The position numbers and the translations under genes are program-made. Source: Streptomyces sp. CNQ085 (GTDB lineage Bacteria; Actinomycetota; Actinomycetes; Streptomycetales; Streptomycetaceae). From it: a DNA stretch of 43,053 nucleotides. The stretch covers positions 1 to 43,053 of the forward strand of contig NZ_JAJFAU010000021.1 in NCBI RefSeq assembly GCF_022614595.1. The letters are read 5' to 3'. The notes beneath the pieces were generated by a model. It was not told the DNA's origin. It searched no databases and saw only the letters and a program-made list of their open reading frames with translations. Of the stretch, positions 32,634 to 41,149 are shown in pieces; the first letter of the stretch is position 1, and every line of letters begins with the position of its first letter.

Positions 32634-34721
32634 TCAGACGCCGATGCCGCGGCCGTCCTCGCGCCAGACGGAGACGACCGACGGGCGGGGCGCCCTTCCC
32701 GGCCCGTCGGGCCAGGCCGAGGCGGGCTGCTCGTAGCTGGCGCCGTCCACCTCGCCCGGGTGCTGCACCGCGACCAGCACCCGCCGGTCCTGGATGATCG
32801 GGCCACAGGTCTCGGCCCCGGCCGGGACGGTGAGGAACTGCCTCACCTCACCGCGCCGCTCGCCGGCCGTGGCCACGCCGAACAGCCCGTCGTGGGAGCC
32901 CAGCGCGTTGCCGTCCGTGGAGATCCACAGGTTGCCGTAGGCGTCGAAGGCGAGGTTGTCCGGGCAGGAGATCGGGCTGACCTGGTCCTTGGGGAAGCCG
33001 GCGAAGTAGGTGGCGGGGTCCTCCGGGTCGCCGCAGACCAGGAACAGGCGCCAGGCGAAGCCGTCGGCCGCCGGGTCGTCCCAGTGCTCGGCCAGCTCCA
33101 GCACCTGGCCGTGCCTGTTGGCGTTGCGCGGGTTGGCCTCGTCGGCGGCCGGGTTGGAGCCGACCCCGCGCTGGGAGTTGTTGGTCAGCGCGACGTAGAC
33201 GCGGCCGGTGCGCGGGCTGGGCTCGACGTCCTCGGGACGGTCCATCTTGGTGGCGCCCACCTTGTCGGCGGCCAGGCGCGTGAAGACGTAGACCTCCTCG
33301 GCGCTCATGCCGGGGACGTGGGAGGTGTCACCGGTGGCCAGCGGGATCCACACGCCGGAGCCGTCGAACTCGCCGTCGGAGGGGAGCTTCCCGCTGCCGT
33401 CGATCTGGTCGGCCGGGCTGTCGCCGGTCAGCTTCGCCACGTAGAGGGTGCCCTCGTCCAGCAGCGTGAGGTTGTGCTCGCGGGCGGCGCGGCTGTCGCC
33501 CTTCGCCATCCGCCGGGAGGAGACGAACTTGTAGAAGTAGTCGAAGCGCTCGTCGTCGCCCATGTAGACGACCGGGCGGCCGTCCGCGGTCAGGCGGGGC
33601 TCGGCGGCCTCGTGCTTGAAGCGGCCGAGCGCGGTGCGCTTGCGCGGCACGGAGTCGGGGTCGTACGGGTCCACCTCGACGACCCAGCCGAAGCGGTTGG
33701 CCTCGTTGGGCTCCTCGGTCAGGTCGAAGCGGTCGTCGAACCGCTCCCACTTGCGTCCCGAGGCGCCGCCGCTCATTCCGTAGCGGGCCAGTCTGGCCCT
33801 CACCTCCGGGTCGGTGACGGAGGCGGCGCCCCCGAAGTACTGGTTGAAGTTCTCCTCGGCCGACAGCGCCGTGCCCCAGGGGGTGGTGCCGCCCGCGCAG
33901 TTGTTGAGGGTGCCCAGCACCCTGGTGCCGGTGGGGTCGGCGGAGGTCTTCAGCAGGTCGGACCCGGCGGCCGGGCCGGTGAGGCGGAACTCGCTGGTGG
34001 CGGTGAAGCGGCGGTTGAGGTGGTGGCGGGGGACGGCCGTGAGCTTCCCCGTGCGGCGGTCCTCCTCCACCACGACGACGGACAGGCCGTGCGCGGCCCA
34101 GGCGATCTCCACCTGCTCGCGGGTGGGGTTGTCCCCGTCGTAGCCGGGGAACATCAGCTCCTCGTCGGTGTACTCGTGGTTGGCGAAGAGCACCTGGCGC
34201 CCGCGCTCGCCCTTGAGCGGCAGCAGGGTGAGGAAGTCGTTGTTGTAGCCGAACTGGCCGGCCTGCGCCTTCGCGCTCTGCTTCTCCGGGTCGAAGGCGG
34301 GCGCGCCGCGCAGGATCGGGTCACCCCAGCGGATGACGACGTTCTGCGCGTAGCCCTCGGGGACGGTCACCGCGTCGGCGGTGTTCGGCGCGACGGGCGC
34401 GAAGCGCAGGCCGCGCGCCGCCCCGCGGATCTTGCCGTGCTCCTTCTCCCAGCCCTTGCCCGGTACGGCGGAGGGCTTCGCGGCGGCCTCGGGCGCCTGG
34501 CCGATACCGACCGCCGCCCCGGCGGCGGCGGTGGCGCCGACGACGGCGCCGGCGCGCAGCACAGAGCGGCGGGAGAGGGCGGCGGCGATGACGTCGCCGG
34601 CGTACTCGTTGCCGCTGTTGTTGGGCACCTCGTGGAAGCAGGCGTCGCCGCAGCGGTAGCGGCAGGTCATGGCGGATCTCCCGCCGGGGTGCGAACCGAT
34701 CAGCGGCAGCAGCTTGCGCAT
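32634..34721 (-). CDS. PhoX-family alkaline phosphatase (DUF839), Tat-exported
   Basis: A 695-residue secreted phosphatase of the PhoX family, which uses Ca and Fe to release phosphate from organic phosphoesters outside the cell. A Tat signal is present though late in the chain: SRRSVLRAGAVVGATAAAGA from residue 50, after a Cys-containing leader. The body contains the DUF839 pattern (GYNNDFLTLLPL, LFANHEYTDEELMFPGYDGD, NNCAGGTTPWGTALSAEENF with the conserved Glu ligand, and YVALTNNSQRG). Length matches the family (about 690). ATG 34721 has GGAGG 5 bases upstream. A PHO box lies 71 bases upstream, predicting PhoP activation under phosphate starvation. Confidence 0.92.
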   Translation of the reverse strand: MRKLLPLIGSHPGGRSAMTCRYRCGDACFHEVPNNSGNEYAGDVIAAALSRRSVLRAGAVVGATAAAGAAVGIGQAPEAAAKPSAVPGKGWEKEHGKIRGAARGLRFAPVAPNTADAVTVPEGYAQNVVIRWGDPILRGAPAFDPEKQSAKAQAGQFGYNNDFLTLLPLKGERGRQVLFANHEYTDEELMFPGYDGDNPTREQVEIAWAAHGLSVVVVEEDRRTGKLTAVPRHHLNRRFTATSEFRLTGPAAGSDLLKTSADPTGTRVLGTLNNCAGGTTPWGTALSAEENFNQYFGGAASVTDPEVRARLARYGMSGGASGRKWERFDDRFDLTEEPNEANRFGWVVEVDPYDPDSVPRKRTALGRFKHEAAEPRLTADGRPVVYMGDDERFDYFYKFVSSRRMAKGDSRAAREHNLTLLDEGTLYVAKLTGDSPADQIDGSGKLPSDGEFDGSGVWIPLATGDTSHVPGMSAEEVYVFTRLAADKVGATKMDRPEDVEPSPRTGRVYVALTNNSQRGVGSNPAADEANPRNANRHGQVLELAEHWDDPAADGFAWRLFLVCGDPEDPATYFAGFPKDQVSPISCPDNLAFDAYGNLWISTDGNALGSHDGLFGVATAGERRGEVRQFLTVPAGAETCGPIIQDRRVLVAVQHPGEVDGASYEQPASAWPDGPGRAPRPSVVSVWREDGRGIGV

Positions 34722-34791
34722 GGTTCCCTCCGGATGCTCCGTGTCTACGCGTGTCGGGACGCTAGGCGCGCGGGCACGACGGGGGGCGACC

Positions 34792-34813
34792 GCGCGATGA
34801 ACGCGGAGTGAAT
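34792..34813 (-). promoter_or_regulatory. PHO box (two 11-base direct repeat units)
   Basis: Read on the minus strand, ATTCACTCCGC is followed directly by GTTCATCGCGC, two 11-base units that fit the Streptomyces PhoP consensus (GTTCACC-type cores every 11 bases). It is 71 bases upstream of the PhoX start codon. Confidence 0.7.
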
Positions 34814-34990
34814 CCGGCCCGTGGAGTCGGCAGGCCGTCCGGCGGCCGCCGTGGCCGGATCCGTACGTGGCCGCACCGCTGCCACCGGTGCCCGCCGGTC
34901 CGTACCGCGGCCCTCCCGCGCCCTTGGCCCGGCCCTCCCGGCGCCCCCGCGCACGGCGGTATCCGGACCGGCGACGCGGCCCCGGACCGT

Positions 34991-34996
34991 TAGGAT
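34991..34996 (+). promoter_or_regulatory. -10 hexamer close to the metG start, possible leaderless mRNA
   Basis: TAGGAT (34991-34996) fits the actinobacterial -10 consensus and ends 7 bases before the metG ATG, so transcription would start at or next to the initiation codon. The same AGGA could instead serve as a weak ribosome binding site. Confidence 0.45.
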
Positions 34997-35003
34997 TTCT
35001 CCC

Positions 35004-36620
35004 ATGGCGGCCACTGGAAAAGAGCAGCGGGGGGCGAAGGCGTTCTACGTCACGACCCCCATCTACTACGTCAACGACGCTCCGCACCTGGGCCACGCCT
35101 ACACGACCGTCGCAGGCGACGTGCTCACCCGCTGGCACCGCCAGCGCGGCGAGAAGGTGTGGTACCTCACCGGCACGGACGAGCACGGTCAGAAGATCAT
35201 GCGCACCGCCGAGGCCAACGGGGTCAGCCCCCAGGAGTGGTGCGACAGGCTCGTGGAGGAGGCGTGGAAGCCCCTCTGGGAGCACCTGGAGATCGCGAAC
35301 GACGACTTCATCCGCACCACGCAGCAGCGGCACACCGCCCGCGTCCAGGAGTTCGTGCGGGACCTGTACGACAAGGGCGAGATCTACCAGGGCTCATACG
35401 AGGGCCCGTACTGCGTGGGCTGCGAGGAGTACAAGGCCCCCGGCGACCTGCTGGAGGGCGAGGGGGAGTGGGCCGGCCAGAAGCTCTGCCCCGTCCACCG
35501 CAAGCCGGTGGACGTCCTCAAGGAGGAGAACTACTTCTTCAAGCTCTCCGAGTACGGGCCCAAACTCCTGGAGCACTACGAGCGGCACCCGGAGTTCATC
35601 CAGCCCGAGTCGGCGCGCAACGAGGTGGTGAACTTCGTCCGGCAGGGTCTGGAGGACCTGTCGATCTCCCGCTCCACCTTCGACTGGGGCGTGAAGGTCC
35701 CCTGGGACGACAAGCACGTGATCTACGTGTGGATCGACGCCCTGCTGAACTACGCCACCGCCGTCGGCTACGGCTCCGACCAGGCCAGGTTCGACGAGAC
35801 CTTCCCCGCCGACGTCCACCTGGTCGGCAAGGACATCCTCCGCTTCCACGCGGTGATCTGGCCCGCGATGCTGATGGCGCAGGGCCTGCCGCTGCCGGGG
35901 AAGGTCGCCGCGCACGGCTGGCTGATGGTCGGCGGCGAGAAGATGAGCAAGTCCAACCTGACCGGCATCAAGCCCCAGGACCTCACCGAGCACTTCGGCG
36001 TGGACGCCTACCGCTGGTACTTCCTGCGCGCCATCGCCTTCGGCCAGGACGGCTCCTTCTCCTGGGAGGACTTCACCCACCGCTACACCAGCGAGCTGGC
36101 CAACGACTACGGCAACCTCGCCTCCCGCCTGGCCGCCATGGTGAACAAGTACTTCGACGGGCTGCTGCCGGAGTCCAAGGCCGACGGCGAGGCCGAGCAG
36201 GCGATCCGGGACGGCATGGCCAGGGCCGTGGCCGAGGCCGACCGGCGCATCGGCGACGAGCTGGACTTCGCGGGCGGCATCGCGGCGGTCTTCGACTTCG
36301 TCAAGCAGGTCAACGGCTACCTCACCGAGCAGGAGCCGTGGAAGGTCGCCAAGGACACCTCGCCCGAGGCCCAGGAGCGGCTGGCGACGATCCTCTACAC
36401 CGCCGCCGAGTCGCTGCGCGCCTGCGCCGTTCTGCTCAACCCGGTGATGCCGCGCACCTCCGGCCTGCTGTGGGACTCGCTGGGGGCGGAGCCCGCGCTG
36501 GGCGCCCTGGCCGACCAGCGCGTCCAGGACGCCGGCGCCTGGGGCCTGCTCCCGGCCGGCACTCGGGTCACCAAGGGCCCGGTGCTCTTCCCGCGCCTGG
36601 AGGAGCCCAAGGGCGCGTAG
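35004..36620 (+). CDS. metG: Methionyl-tRNA synthetase
   Basis: A 538-residue class I aminoacyl-tRNA synthetase that charges tRNA-Met in the cytoplasm. HIGH-like motif PHLGHAY at residues 27-33, KMSKS at 313-317, a zinc-knuckle Cys pair (YCVGCEEY and LCPVHRK), and a C-terminal helical anticodon domain (NDYGNLASRLAAMVNKYF). It lacks the additional C-terminal tRNA-binding domain of longer MetG forms, as is usual in actinobacteria. The start ATG follows a -10-like TAGGAT. It is divergent from phoX and ends at a terminator hairpin. Confidence 0.97.
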   Translation: MAATGKEQRGAKAFYVTTPIYYVNDAPHLGHAYTTVAGDVLTRWHRQRGEKVWYLTGTDEHGQKIMRTAEANGVSPQEWCDRLVEEAWKPLWEHLEIANDDFIRTTQQRHTARVQEFVRDLYDKGEIYQGSYEGPYCVGCEEYKAPGDLLEGEGEWAGQKLCPVHRKPVDVLKEENYFFKLSEYGPKLLEHYERHPEFIQPESARNEVVNFVRQGLEDLSISRSTFDWGVKVPWDDKHVIYVWIDALLNYATAVGYGSDQARFDETFPADVHLVGKDILRFHAVIWPAMLMAQGLPLPGKVAAHGWLMVGGEKMSKSNLTGIKPQDLTEHFGVDAYRWYFLRAIAFGQDGSFSWEDFTHRYTSELANDYGNLASRLAAMVNKYFDGLLPESKADGEAEQAIRDGMARAVAEADRRIGDELDFAGGIAAVFDFVKQVNGYLTEQEPWKVAKDTSPEAQERLATILYTAAESLRACAVLLNPVMPRTSGLLWDSLGAEPALGALADQRVQDAGAWGLLPAGTRVTKGPVLFPRLEEPKGA

Positions 36621-36656
36621 CCCGGACCGGCCCCGGACCGTCCGCCCCGTACACGT

Positions 36657-36694
36657 AAGCGGTGCCCCTCCGTCCCGGCGGGTGGGCACCGCTT
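36657..36694 (+). terminator. 11-bp hairpin after metG
   Basis: AAGCGGTGCCC (36657-36667) pairs perfectly with GGGCACCGCTT (36684-36694), 36 bases beyond the metG stop. It is followed by TCGCCGT rather than a T-run. Confidence 0.75.
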
Positions 36695-36698
36695 CGCC

Positions 36699-37031
36699 GT
36701 GTGCCCGTGCCCGTGCATCCGCTTCGGCGAGTTACTGCTGGACCCCTCCGGCCAGCTGCTCGGCGATCTGCGGTACGCCTGCGAGGTGGAGTTCTGGCGC
36801 GAGGGCGCCAGGCTCCTGGAGAGGGAGGACGCCGCCGAGCGGCTCGCCGCGCCCAACGCCGGCCTCCAGGTGTGGGGTTCTCTGCGTGTCGTCGCCGAGT
36901 CGGTCAAGGATGGCCGGGTCACCGAGTATGCCGCGACCGCCTTCGTCGACGCCCTTCTGGACACAGGCATTCGCTACCCGTTTCCCCGCGGGGGCTTCAT
37001 CACCTGGGCCAAGCACAACAGCCTCTTCTGA
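36699..37031 (+). CDS. Hypothetical protein, possibly 5'-truncated
   Basis: A 110-residue frame with good coding bias (EFWREGARLLEREDAAERLA, then GLQVWGSLRVVAESVKDG and a C-terminal PRGGFITWAKHN). I do not recognise the family. It appears to lack a proper start: the GTG at 36699 begins 4 bases after the metG terminator hairpin with no ribosome binding site, and the first residues (CPCPC) look like untranslated sequence. It could be the 3' part of a gene whose start was lost when metG or its terminator was joined here. Confidence 0.45.
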   Translation: MCPCPCIRFGELLLDPSGQLLGDLRYACEVEFWREGARLLEREDAAERLAAPNAGLQVWGSLRVVAESVKDGRVTEYAATAFVDALLDTGIRYPFPRGGFITWAKHNSLF

Positions 37032-37173
37032 TCTGACCGCAGGTCGCCCGGAGAATGCGGTGACGTGCTGGCCGGTTGGGAAGCCGGGGCGCGCCGGATG
37101 GCCGGGGACCGTTCCTACGGTCGGTGGCATGACGAGGACCACACGGTGCACGGCCTCCGCCACGCCCGGAAGC

Positions 37174-38376
37174 TCACAGCTCCCAGGTATGGGTGCGGCC
37201 GTCGGGGGAGGTGTAGGACACGGTCTGGCCCCTGGGCGTGACGCGGACGGTGAACCACTCGCGGCGGGGCCGGTTCAGCTCCCGCCACCGCCGGTGGGCG
37301 CGCTCGACCACCGCCCACAGGTCCCGGGGCCCGGCGGCGGAGACCGCCGCGCCGGCGCGCCCGTCCCCGTGGTCGGTCACCCGTGCGCGGGAGCCGTCGG
37401 CGGGGTCGTACAGGACGGTGGTGCGGGTGCCGTCGGCGGCACGGCGGTACTCGCGTTCGACGACGGGCCCCAGGTGGAGCTGGGCGAAGAAGGAGAACGT
37501 CCAGTCGTCCAGCACGCTGCCGGACAGCGGCGTCTCCCGGCTCCGCCCGCCCTCCGCCCCGGCCGGGGGCGGCACCGGCCGGGGGCCGGACAGCAGCGGC
37601 ATGAAGGCCGCCGGGGTGTGCAGGAGGTGTCCGGCGGCCGTACCGTCCGCGAGCTTGGTCAGCCGGGCCAGCACCCCTCCGGCCAGCGTCCCCTTGAGCG
37701 GGACCACCATGATCCCGCCCACCGCGCACTGGTCGGTCCAGGCGGCGGGCACGCGCCGCACCGAGCAGGTGGCGATGATCCGGTCGAACGGCGCGTGCCC
37801 CGGGGCGCCCGCCGCGCCGTCGGCCGTCTCCACCACCGGTGACAGCCCCAGGCCGTCCAGCCGCTTCCGCGCCGCGGCGGTGAGGCGTTCGGAGACGTCC
37901 ACGGTCACCACGTTCCCCGCACCCGCCAGCCGGCACAGCAGCGCCGTGTTGTAGCCGGTGCCCGTGCCGACCTCCAGCACCCGCGCGCCCGGCCCGGCGT
38001 CGAGCGCGTCGAGCATGTCGGCCATCAGGCTCGGCGCGGTCGAGGAGGAGGTGGGCACGCCCGTGACGGCCCGCTCCCCCGCGTCCTCCGCGTGGAGCCC
38101 GTCCACCTCGGTGATCAGGGAGTCGTCCGCGTACACCCGCGCCGTCCACTGCCCGGTGTCCCCGTCCGCGCGGCGGCAGGGCAGGAAGCGCTCGCCGTCC
38201 CGGCGGTAGAACACCGGGACGAACCGGTGGCGCGGCACGTCCAGGAAGACCTCGGCCAGCCGCGAGGAGAGCACCACACCGCCCTCGTCCATCCGCCGCA
38301 CCATGCCGACCCGCGCCTCGGCCAGCTCCGCGTGCTCCGCGCGCTCCTCACGCTCGTCGCCCCCGTGCGCTCTCAC
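37174..38376 (-). CDS. tgmC: Graspetide-associated PCMT-like O-methyltransferase
   Basis: A 400-residue SAM-dependent methyltransferase of the protein-L-isoaspartate methyltransferase type found in ATP-grasp peptide clusters. SAM motif VLEVGTGTGYNTALL is at residues 133-147, with TSSSTAPSLMADMLD just before it. The C-terminal 200 residues are an extension absent from ordinary PCMT and probably bind the peptide. In characterised graspetide pathways such as fuscimiditide, the equivalent enzyme methylates an Asp side chain in the cyclised peptide, which then collapses to an aspartimide. Last gene of the cluster; GTG start overlaps the ATP-grasp stop by GTGA. Confidence 0.87.
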   Translation of the reverse strand: MRAHGGDEREERAEHAELAEARVGMVRRMDEGGVVLSSRLAEVFLDVPRHRFVPVFYRRDGERFLPCRRADGDTGQWTARVYADDSLITEVDGLHAEDAGERAVTGVPTSSSTAPSLMADMLDALDAGPGARVLEVGTGTGYNTALLCRLAGAGNVVTVDVSERLTAAARKRLDGLGLSPVVETADGAAGAPGHAPFDRIIATCSVRRVPAAWTDQCAVGGIMVVPLKGTLAGGVLARLTKLADGTAAGHLLHTPAAFMPLLSGPRPVPPPAGAEGGRSRETPLSGSVLDDWTFSFFAQLHLGPVVEREYRRAADGTRTTVLYDPADGSRARVTDHGDGRAGAAVSAAGPRDLWAVVERAHRRWRELNRPRREWFTVRVTPRGQTVSYTSPDGRTHTWEL

Positions 38377-39413
38377 ATCCCTTTCCCTTCCAGCCAGTCG
38401 GCGACGGCGGCCGTGATCGGCAGCCCGGTCGCCTGCTCCACGAAACCGAACTGCCCGCTCGGATTGATCTCCAGGAAGCACCATCGCCCCTCGGGGGTGA
38501 CGACGAAGTCGAACGCGCCGTAGGGCAGGCCGAGGGTGTCCATCATCCGGCGTACTCCTGCCGCGACGGCCGGCGGCGGCTCGCACAGCCGGTATCTGTG
38601 ACTGCCGTAGTCGCTGCGCCAGTCCACGTGTCCGGCCGGCGAGTCCGCGTGGATCTCGGCGGCGAACAGCCGCCCGCCGACGGCCGTCAGCCGCACCTCG
38701 TACGCCTTGGGCACCCACTCCTGGAACAGGTGCGCCGTGGTGGCGATGTCCGGGTGGCCGAGCTCTGCGGGGCCGACGATGCTGGTGTAGACGGCCGCCG
38801 ACCTCCCGCCGACGGTGCCGCGCACGGGGGTGAAGGGTTTGAACACCACCCGTCCGCCGACCTCCTCGCCGAACTCCCCCGCCGCGCCGGGGTCGTTGGT
38901 GATCAGCGTGCGCGGCACGGACAGCCCGGACTCGGCCGCGACGCGCAGTTGCAGCGGCTTGTACTCGGCGTCGGCCGCCAGGCCCGGGGGCGGCAGCCAC
39001 CGGACCGGCAGCGCCGCCAGCAGCCCGCCGAAGCCCCGCCGGGCCTCCCGTTCGGCCACCCTGCGGGCGTCGGGCGACATCCCGTCGGGGAAGCGGGGGC
39101 GGGCGGGCCTGCGGTAGTAGACGCTGCGCACGTCCCGCAGGTCCAGCGTCCGGCGCCCGGTGCGCAGTGTGCCGCTCCACGCCTTCCCGGCCGCGTGCCC
39201 GCCCTCCTCGGTCCGTCCGCCCTCCCCGGTCCTCCCGCCGAGGCGCGCGGCCAGCGACAGCCCCAGCGGGAAGTCCGCGACATCGGTGCGGAAGACGGGT
39301 ACGGCACGCCGGTTCAGCTCCTCGACCACCAGGTCCGCGGTGGGGTCGAAGCGGCCCGCCAGCACCAGGATCCTCCCGGGCGCGGTCGTCCCGGGCCGTC
39401 CGTCGTCGGTCAC
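38373..39413 (-). CDS. tgmB: ATP-grasp graspetide ligase (peptide macrocyclase)
   Basis: A 346-residue ATP-grasp enzyme of the SAV_5884/TgmB maturase group, which forms ester or amide cross-links between side chains of a precursor peptide by activating Asp/Glu carboxylates. Motifs: YYRRPARPRFPDG in the N-terminal part, the nucleotide-binding VVFKPFTPVRG, HLFQEWVPKAYEVRLTAVGG, and metal-binding CFLEINPSGQFGFVE near the end. A Gly/Glu-rich low-complexity loop sits at residues 58-75. It starts 6 bases after the precursor gene (GTG 39413) and is coupled to the methyltransferase. Confidence 0.9.
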   Translation of the reverse strand: MTDDGRPGTTAPGRILVLAGRFDPTADLVVEELNRRAVPVFRTDVADFPLGLSLAARLGGRTGEGGRTEEGGHAAGKAWSGTLRTGRRTLDLRDVRSVYYRRPARPRFPDGMSPDARRVAEREARRGFGGLLAALPVRWLPPPGLAADAEYKPLQLRVAAESGLSVPRTLITNDPGAAGEFGEEVGGRVVFKPFTPVRGTVGGRSAAVYTSIVGPAELGHPDIATTAHLFQEWVPKAYEVRLTAVGGRLFAAEIHADSPAGHVDWRSDYGSHRYRLCEPPPAVAAGVRRMMDTLGLPYGAFDFVVTPEGRWCFLEINPSGQFGFVEQATGLPITAAVADWLEGKGM

Positions 39414-39419
39414 CGGCCG

Positions 39420-39755
39420 TCAGTCGTCACTCGGGCCCGGATCGTCCGGCGCGTCCATCTGGCCGGTGGGCTCGGTGGGGCCGAAGGTCTTCGGCGGGTT
39501 CTTGGTCATGAACACCCCCGGCGGAAGACCCTGGTAGACACCGGTCTGGGTCTCCTCGTCATAGGCGATGTCCTGCGGCAGCACACCTCCCGAACCGGTG
39601 GTGGCGGTCAGGAACCGGAAGGCCAGCGGCGCCGGGCCCCGGTGGCCCGTCAGATCCGGCAGCTCCGGGGCGGCTCCCCGGTCCAGCGGGAACCTGTCCT
39701 CGGGCCTGTCCAGGGACAGGCCCGCCCCGGTGCGCTCATCGGAGAATAATGTCAT
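39420..39755 (-). CDS. tgmA: Graspetide precursor peptide (ATP-grasp target RiPP)
   Basis: A 111-residue precursor placed first in the cluster. The N-terminal two thirds is leader: DRFPLDRG and GPAPLAFRFLT match the conserved leader motif that recruits the ligase, then DIAYDEETQTGVYQG. The C-terminus is the likely core: KNPPKTFGPTEPTGQMDA followed by a DDPGPSDD tail, with three Thr as ester donors and several acidic acceptors. Asp next to small residues fits aspartimide formation. Start: two in-phase ATGs (39761 and 39755); the second has better spacing to GGGGGAG. Confidence 0.85.
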   Translation of the reverse strand: MTLFSDERTGAGLSLDRPEDRFPLDRGAAPELPDLTGHRGPAPLAFRFLTATTGSGGVLPQDIAYDEETQTGVYQGLPPGVFMTKNPPKTFGPTEPTGQMDAPDDPGPSDD

Positions 39756-39990
39756 GGTCATGGCTCCCCCTTCACTTCGGGGGGCGGAATCCCCCTCTGG
39801 GTTATCTCCGCCCGACGGCCGCCGTAAGCCGGTTTTCCGGCCACGGCCCAGGCCCGTACAGGCCAACGACCGGACTGCCCCCCGGTTTCGCGGGACCTCC
39901 GTCCCCTTCCCCCGGCCGCGGTGCGTGGAATACCCCTGGGGGCGGGCGTCCGGCAGGCGGACGCGCCGAGGAGGGAGGAGGGGAGCGGAC

Positions 39991-40165
39991 ATGGGCGAGC
40001 AGCGGCTGGCGGGTGGACGGGCGGTGCACGAACTGCGATGTGGCGCGGCAGTTCGCGCCCGGCCTGACAGGCGAGGAGGGCGGGCGCCCGGTCGTGCCGC
40101 GCGAGCCGCGCGACCGGGCCGACGGCGTCTGCCCACCGGTGGACTTCAGAGCGGTCCGCTGGTGA
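39991..40165 (+). pseudogene. Ferredoxin-like N-terminus of an MBL-fold protein, frameshifted and truncated
   Basis: ATG 39991 is preceded by an excellent ribosome binding site (GGAGGGAGGAGGGGAG), but its frame soon becomes nonsense. Shifting frame by one base after five codons gives WRVDGRCTNCDVARQFAPGL, which resembles the short ferredoxin-like domain found ahead of some actinobacterial metallo-beta-lactamase-fold proteins. This frame ends at TGA 40165, before the rest of such a protein. So the gene looks frameshifted and 3'-truncated. Its end overlaps the convergent gene at 40146. Confidence 0.5.
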
Positions 40166-40721
40166 CGGCCGCCCTGCCGGACGGGCTGGACCGGCTGGGT
40201 CTGCCGACCCGGCCGGTCCAGCCCGGAGGGTTCCGGCGCAGGGCGCGGGCGGAGAGCCGGTAGCGCAGGCCGTCCCCGTCCGGCGCGGTCAGGACGTAGA
40301 GGCCGCCGTCCTCCAGGACCCGCAGGGCGTCGCGGTGCGCGATTCCCTCCAAGGGGCGGTGACGCAGGACAGCGGCCGGGTCTGGCCCGCCGGGGTCGTA
40401 CAGCTCGTACGGGCGGCCGGGCTCGTACGGGCGGATGGTGCCGGGCGCGGCCCAGGACGCGTCCGGGGGCGGGTCGATGCGGTCGGCCAGGCGCGGGGCC
40501 CGGGCGCGTATCCAGCGCAGGGCCTGACGCGGACTGCGGGCCCGGTGGCAGTCGAGCAGCCACTCGCGGTGGGTGTCGGCGTCCAGGACGGTGACCTCGC
40601 ACCACACACCGCCGACGCCGCCGCAGGTGCGGGCCGCGGCCACGGCGAAGCCGGTCAGCGCCGCACTGACGGTCATGATCAGCGCACCCAGGCACAGAGC
40701 GGTGAAGTCCATCACGCTCAC
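40146..40721 (-). CDS. Hypothetical protein with one N-terminal membrane segment
   Basis: A 191-residue protein with a hydrophobic start (MDFTALCLGALIMTVSAALT) that is a membrane anchor or signal, then a soluble part rich in Arg and Trp (EVTVLDADTHREWLLDCHRA, LRWIRARAPRLADRIDPPPD). The family is not recognised. It follows the RsbW-like ATPase gene with a GTGA overlap, so it belongs to that module, as the equivalent small gene does at 23577. The last 20 codons run into the ferredoxin remnant and may be read-through. Confidence 0.6.
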   Translation of the reverse strand: MSVMDFTALCLGALIMTVSAALTGFAVAAARTCGGVGGVWCEVTVLDADTHREWLLDCHRARSPRQALRWIRARAPRLADRIDPPPDASWAAPGTIRPYEPGRPYELYDPGGPDPAAVLRHRPLEGIAHRDALRVLEDGGLYVLTAPDGDGLRYRLSARALRRNPPGWTGRVGRPSRSSPSGRAAVTSGPL

Positions 40722-41149
40722 GGCCCCTCGCGCGAGGCGCGCAGCTCGAACCAGACCCGTTTCCCGGCCGGTTCCGCCCCGCCGGTCCAGCTCACGCCCC
40801 AGGCGTGGCTGAGCGCCTCCACCAGGAACAGCCCGCGCCCGCCGGTCTCGTCCTCGGCCGCGTGACGCGGGCGGGGCACCCCGCTCTGGTCCCCGTCCCA
40901 CACGGAGACGACCGCGCCCAGCCGCGTGACGGCGGCCCCGACCCACAGATGGGGTACACGGGTGTGCACGACGACGTTCGTCACCAGGTCGCTGACCAGC
41001 GTGCGTGCGGTGTCCAGCAGCCCGTGGTGCCCGGCGGCGCACAGCCACGCCGCGACCGCGTCGCGGGCGACTCTCGGGGTGGTGGGCAGGGCGGGCGCGG
41101 TCAGCCGGTAGACGGCGGTGGCGGGTCTGCCGTATGCGGTCACGGTCAT
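40718..41149 (-). CDS. RsbW-like ATP-binding (anti-sigma type) regulator
   Basis: A 143-residue GHKL ATPase-fold protein, a second member of the same family as the one at 23574. N-box: ARTLVSDLVTNVVVHTRVP (with Asp in place of the more usual Glu of the ELxxN motif). G-box region: EDETGGRGLFLVEALSHAWG, then KRVWFEL. It probably works as an anti-sigma or regulatory kinase with partners unknown. ATG 41149 has GGGAGA about 9 bases upstream. It is divergent from the WhiJ-like gene, mirroring the first module. Confidence 0.85.
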   Translation of the reverse strand: MTVTAYGRPATAVYRLTAPALPTTPRVARDAVAAWLCAAGHHGLLDTARTLVSDLVTNVVVHTRVPHLWVGAAVTRLGAVVSVWDGDQSGVPRPRHAAEDETGGRGLFLVEALSHAWGVSWTGGAEPAGKRVWFELRASREGP

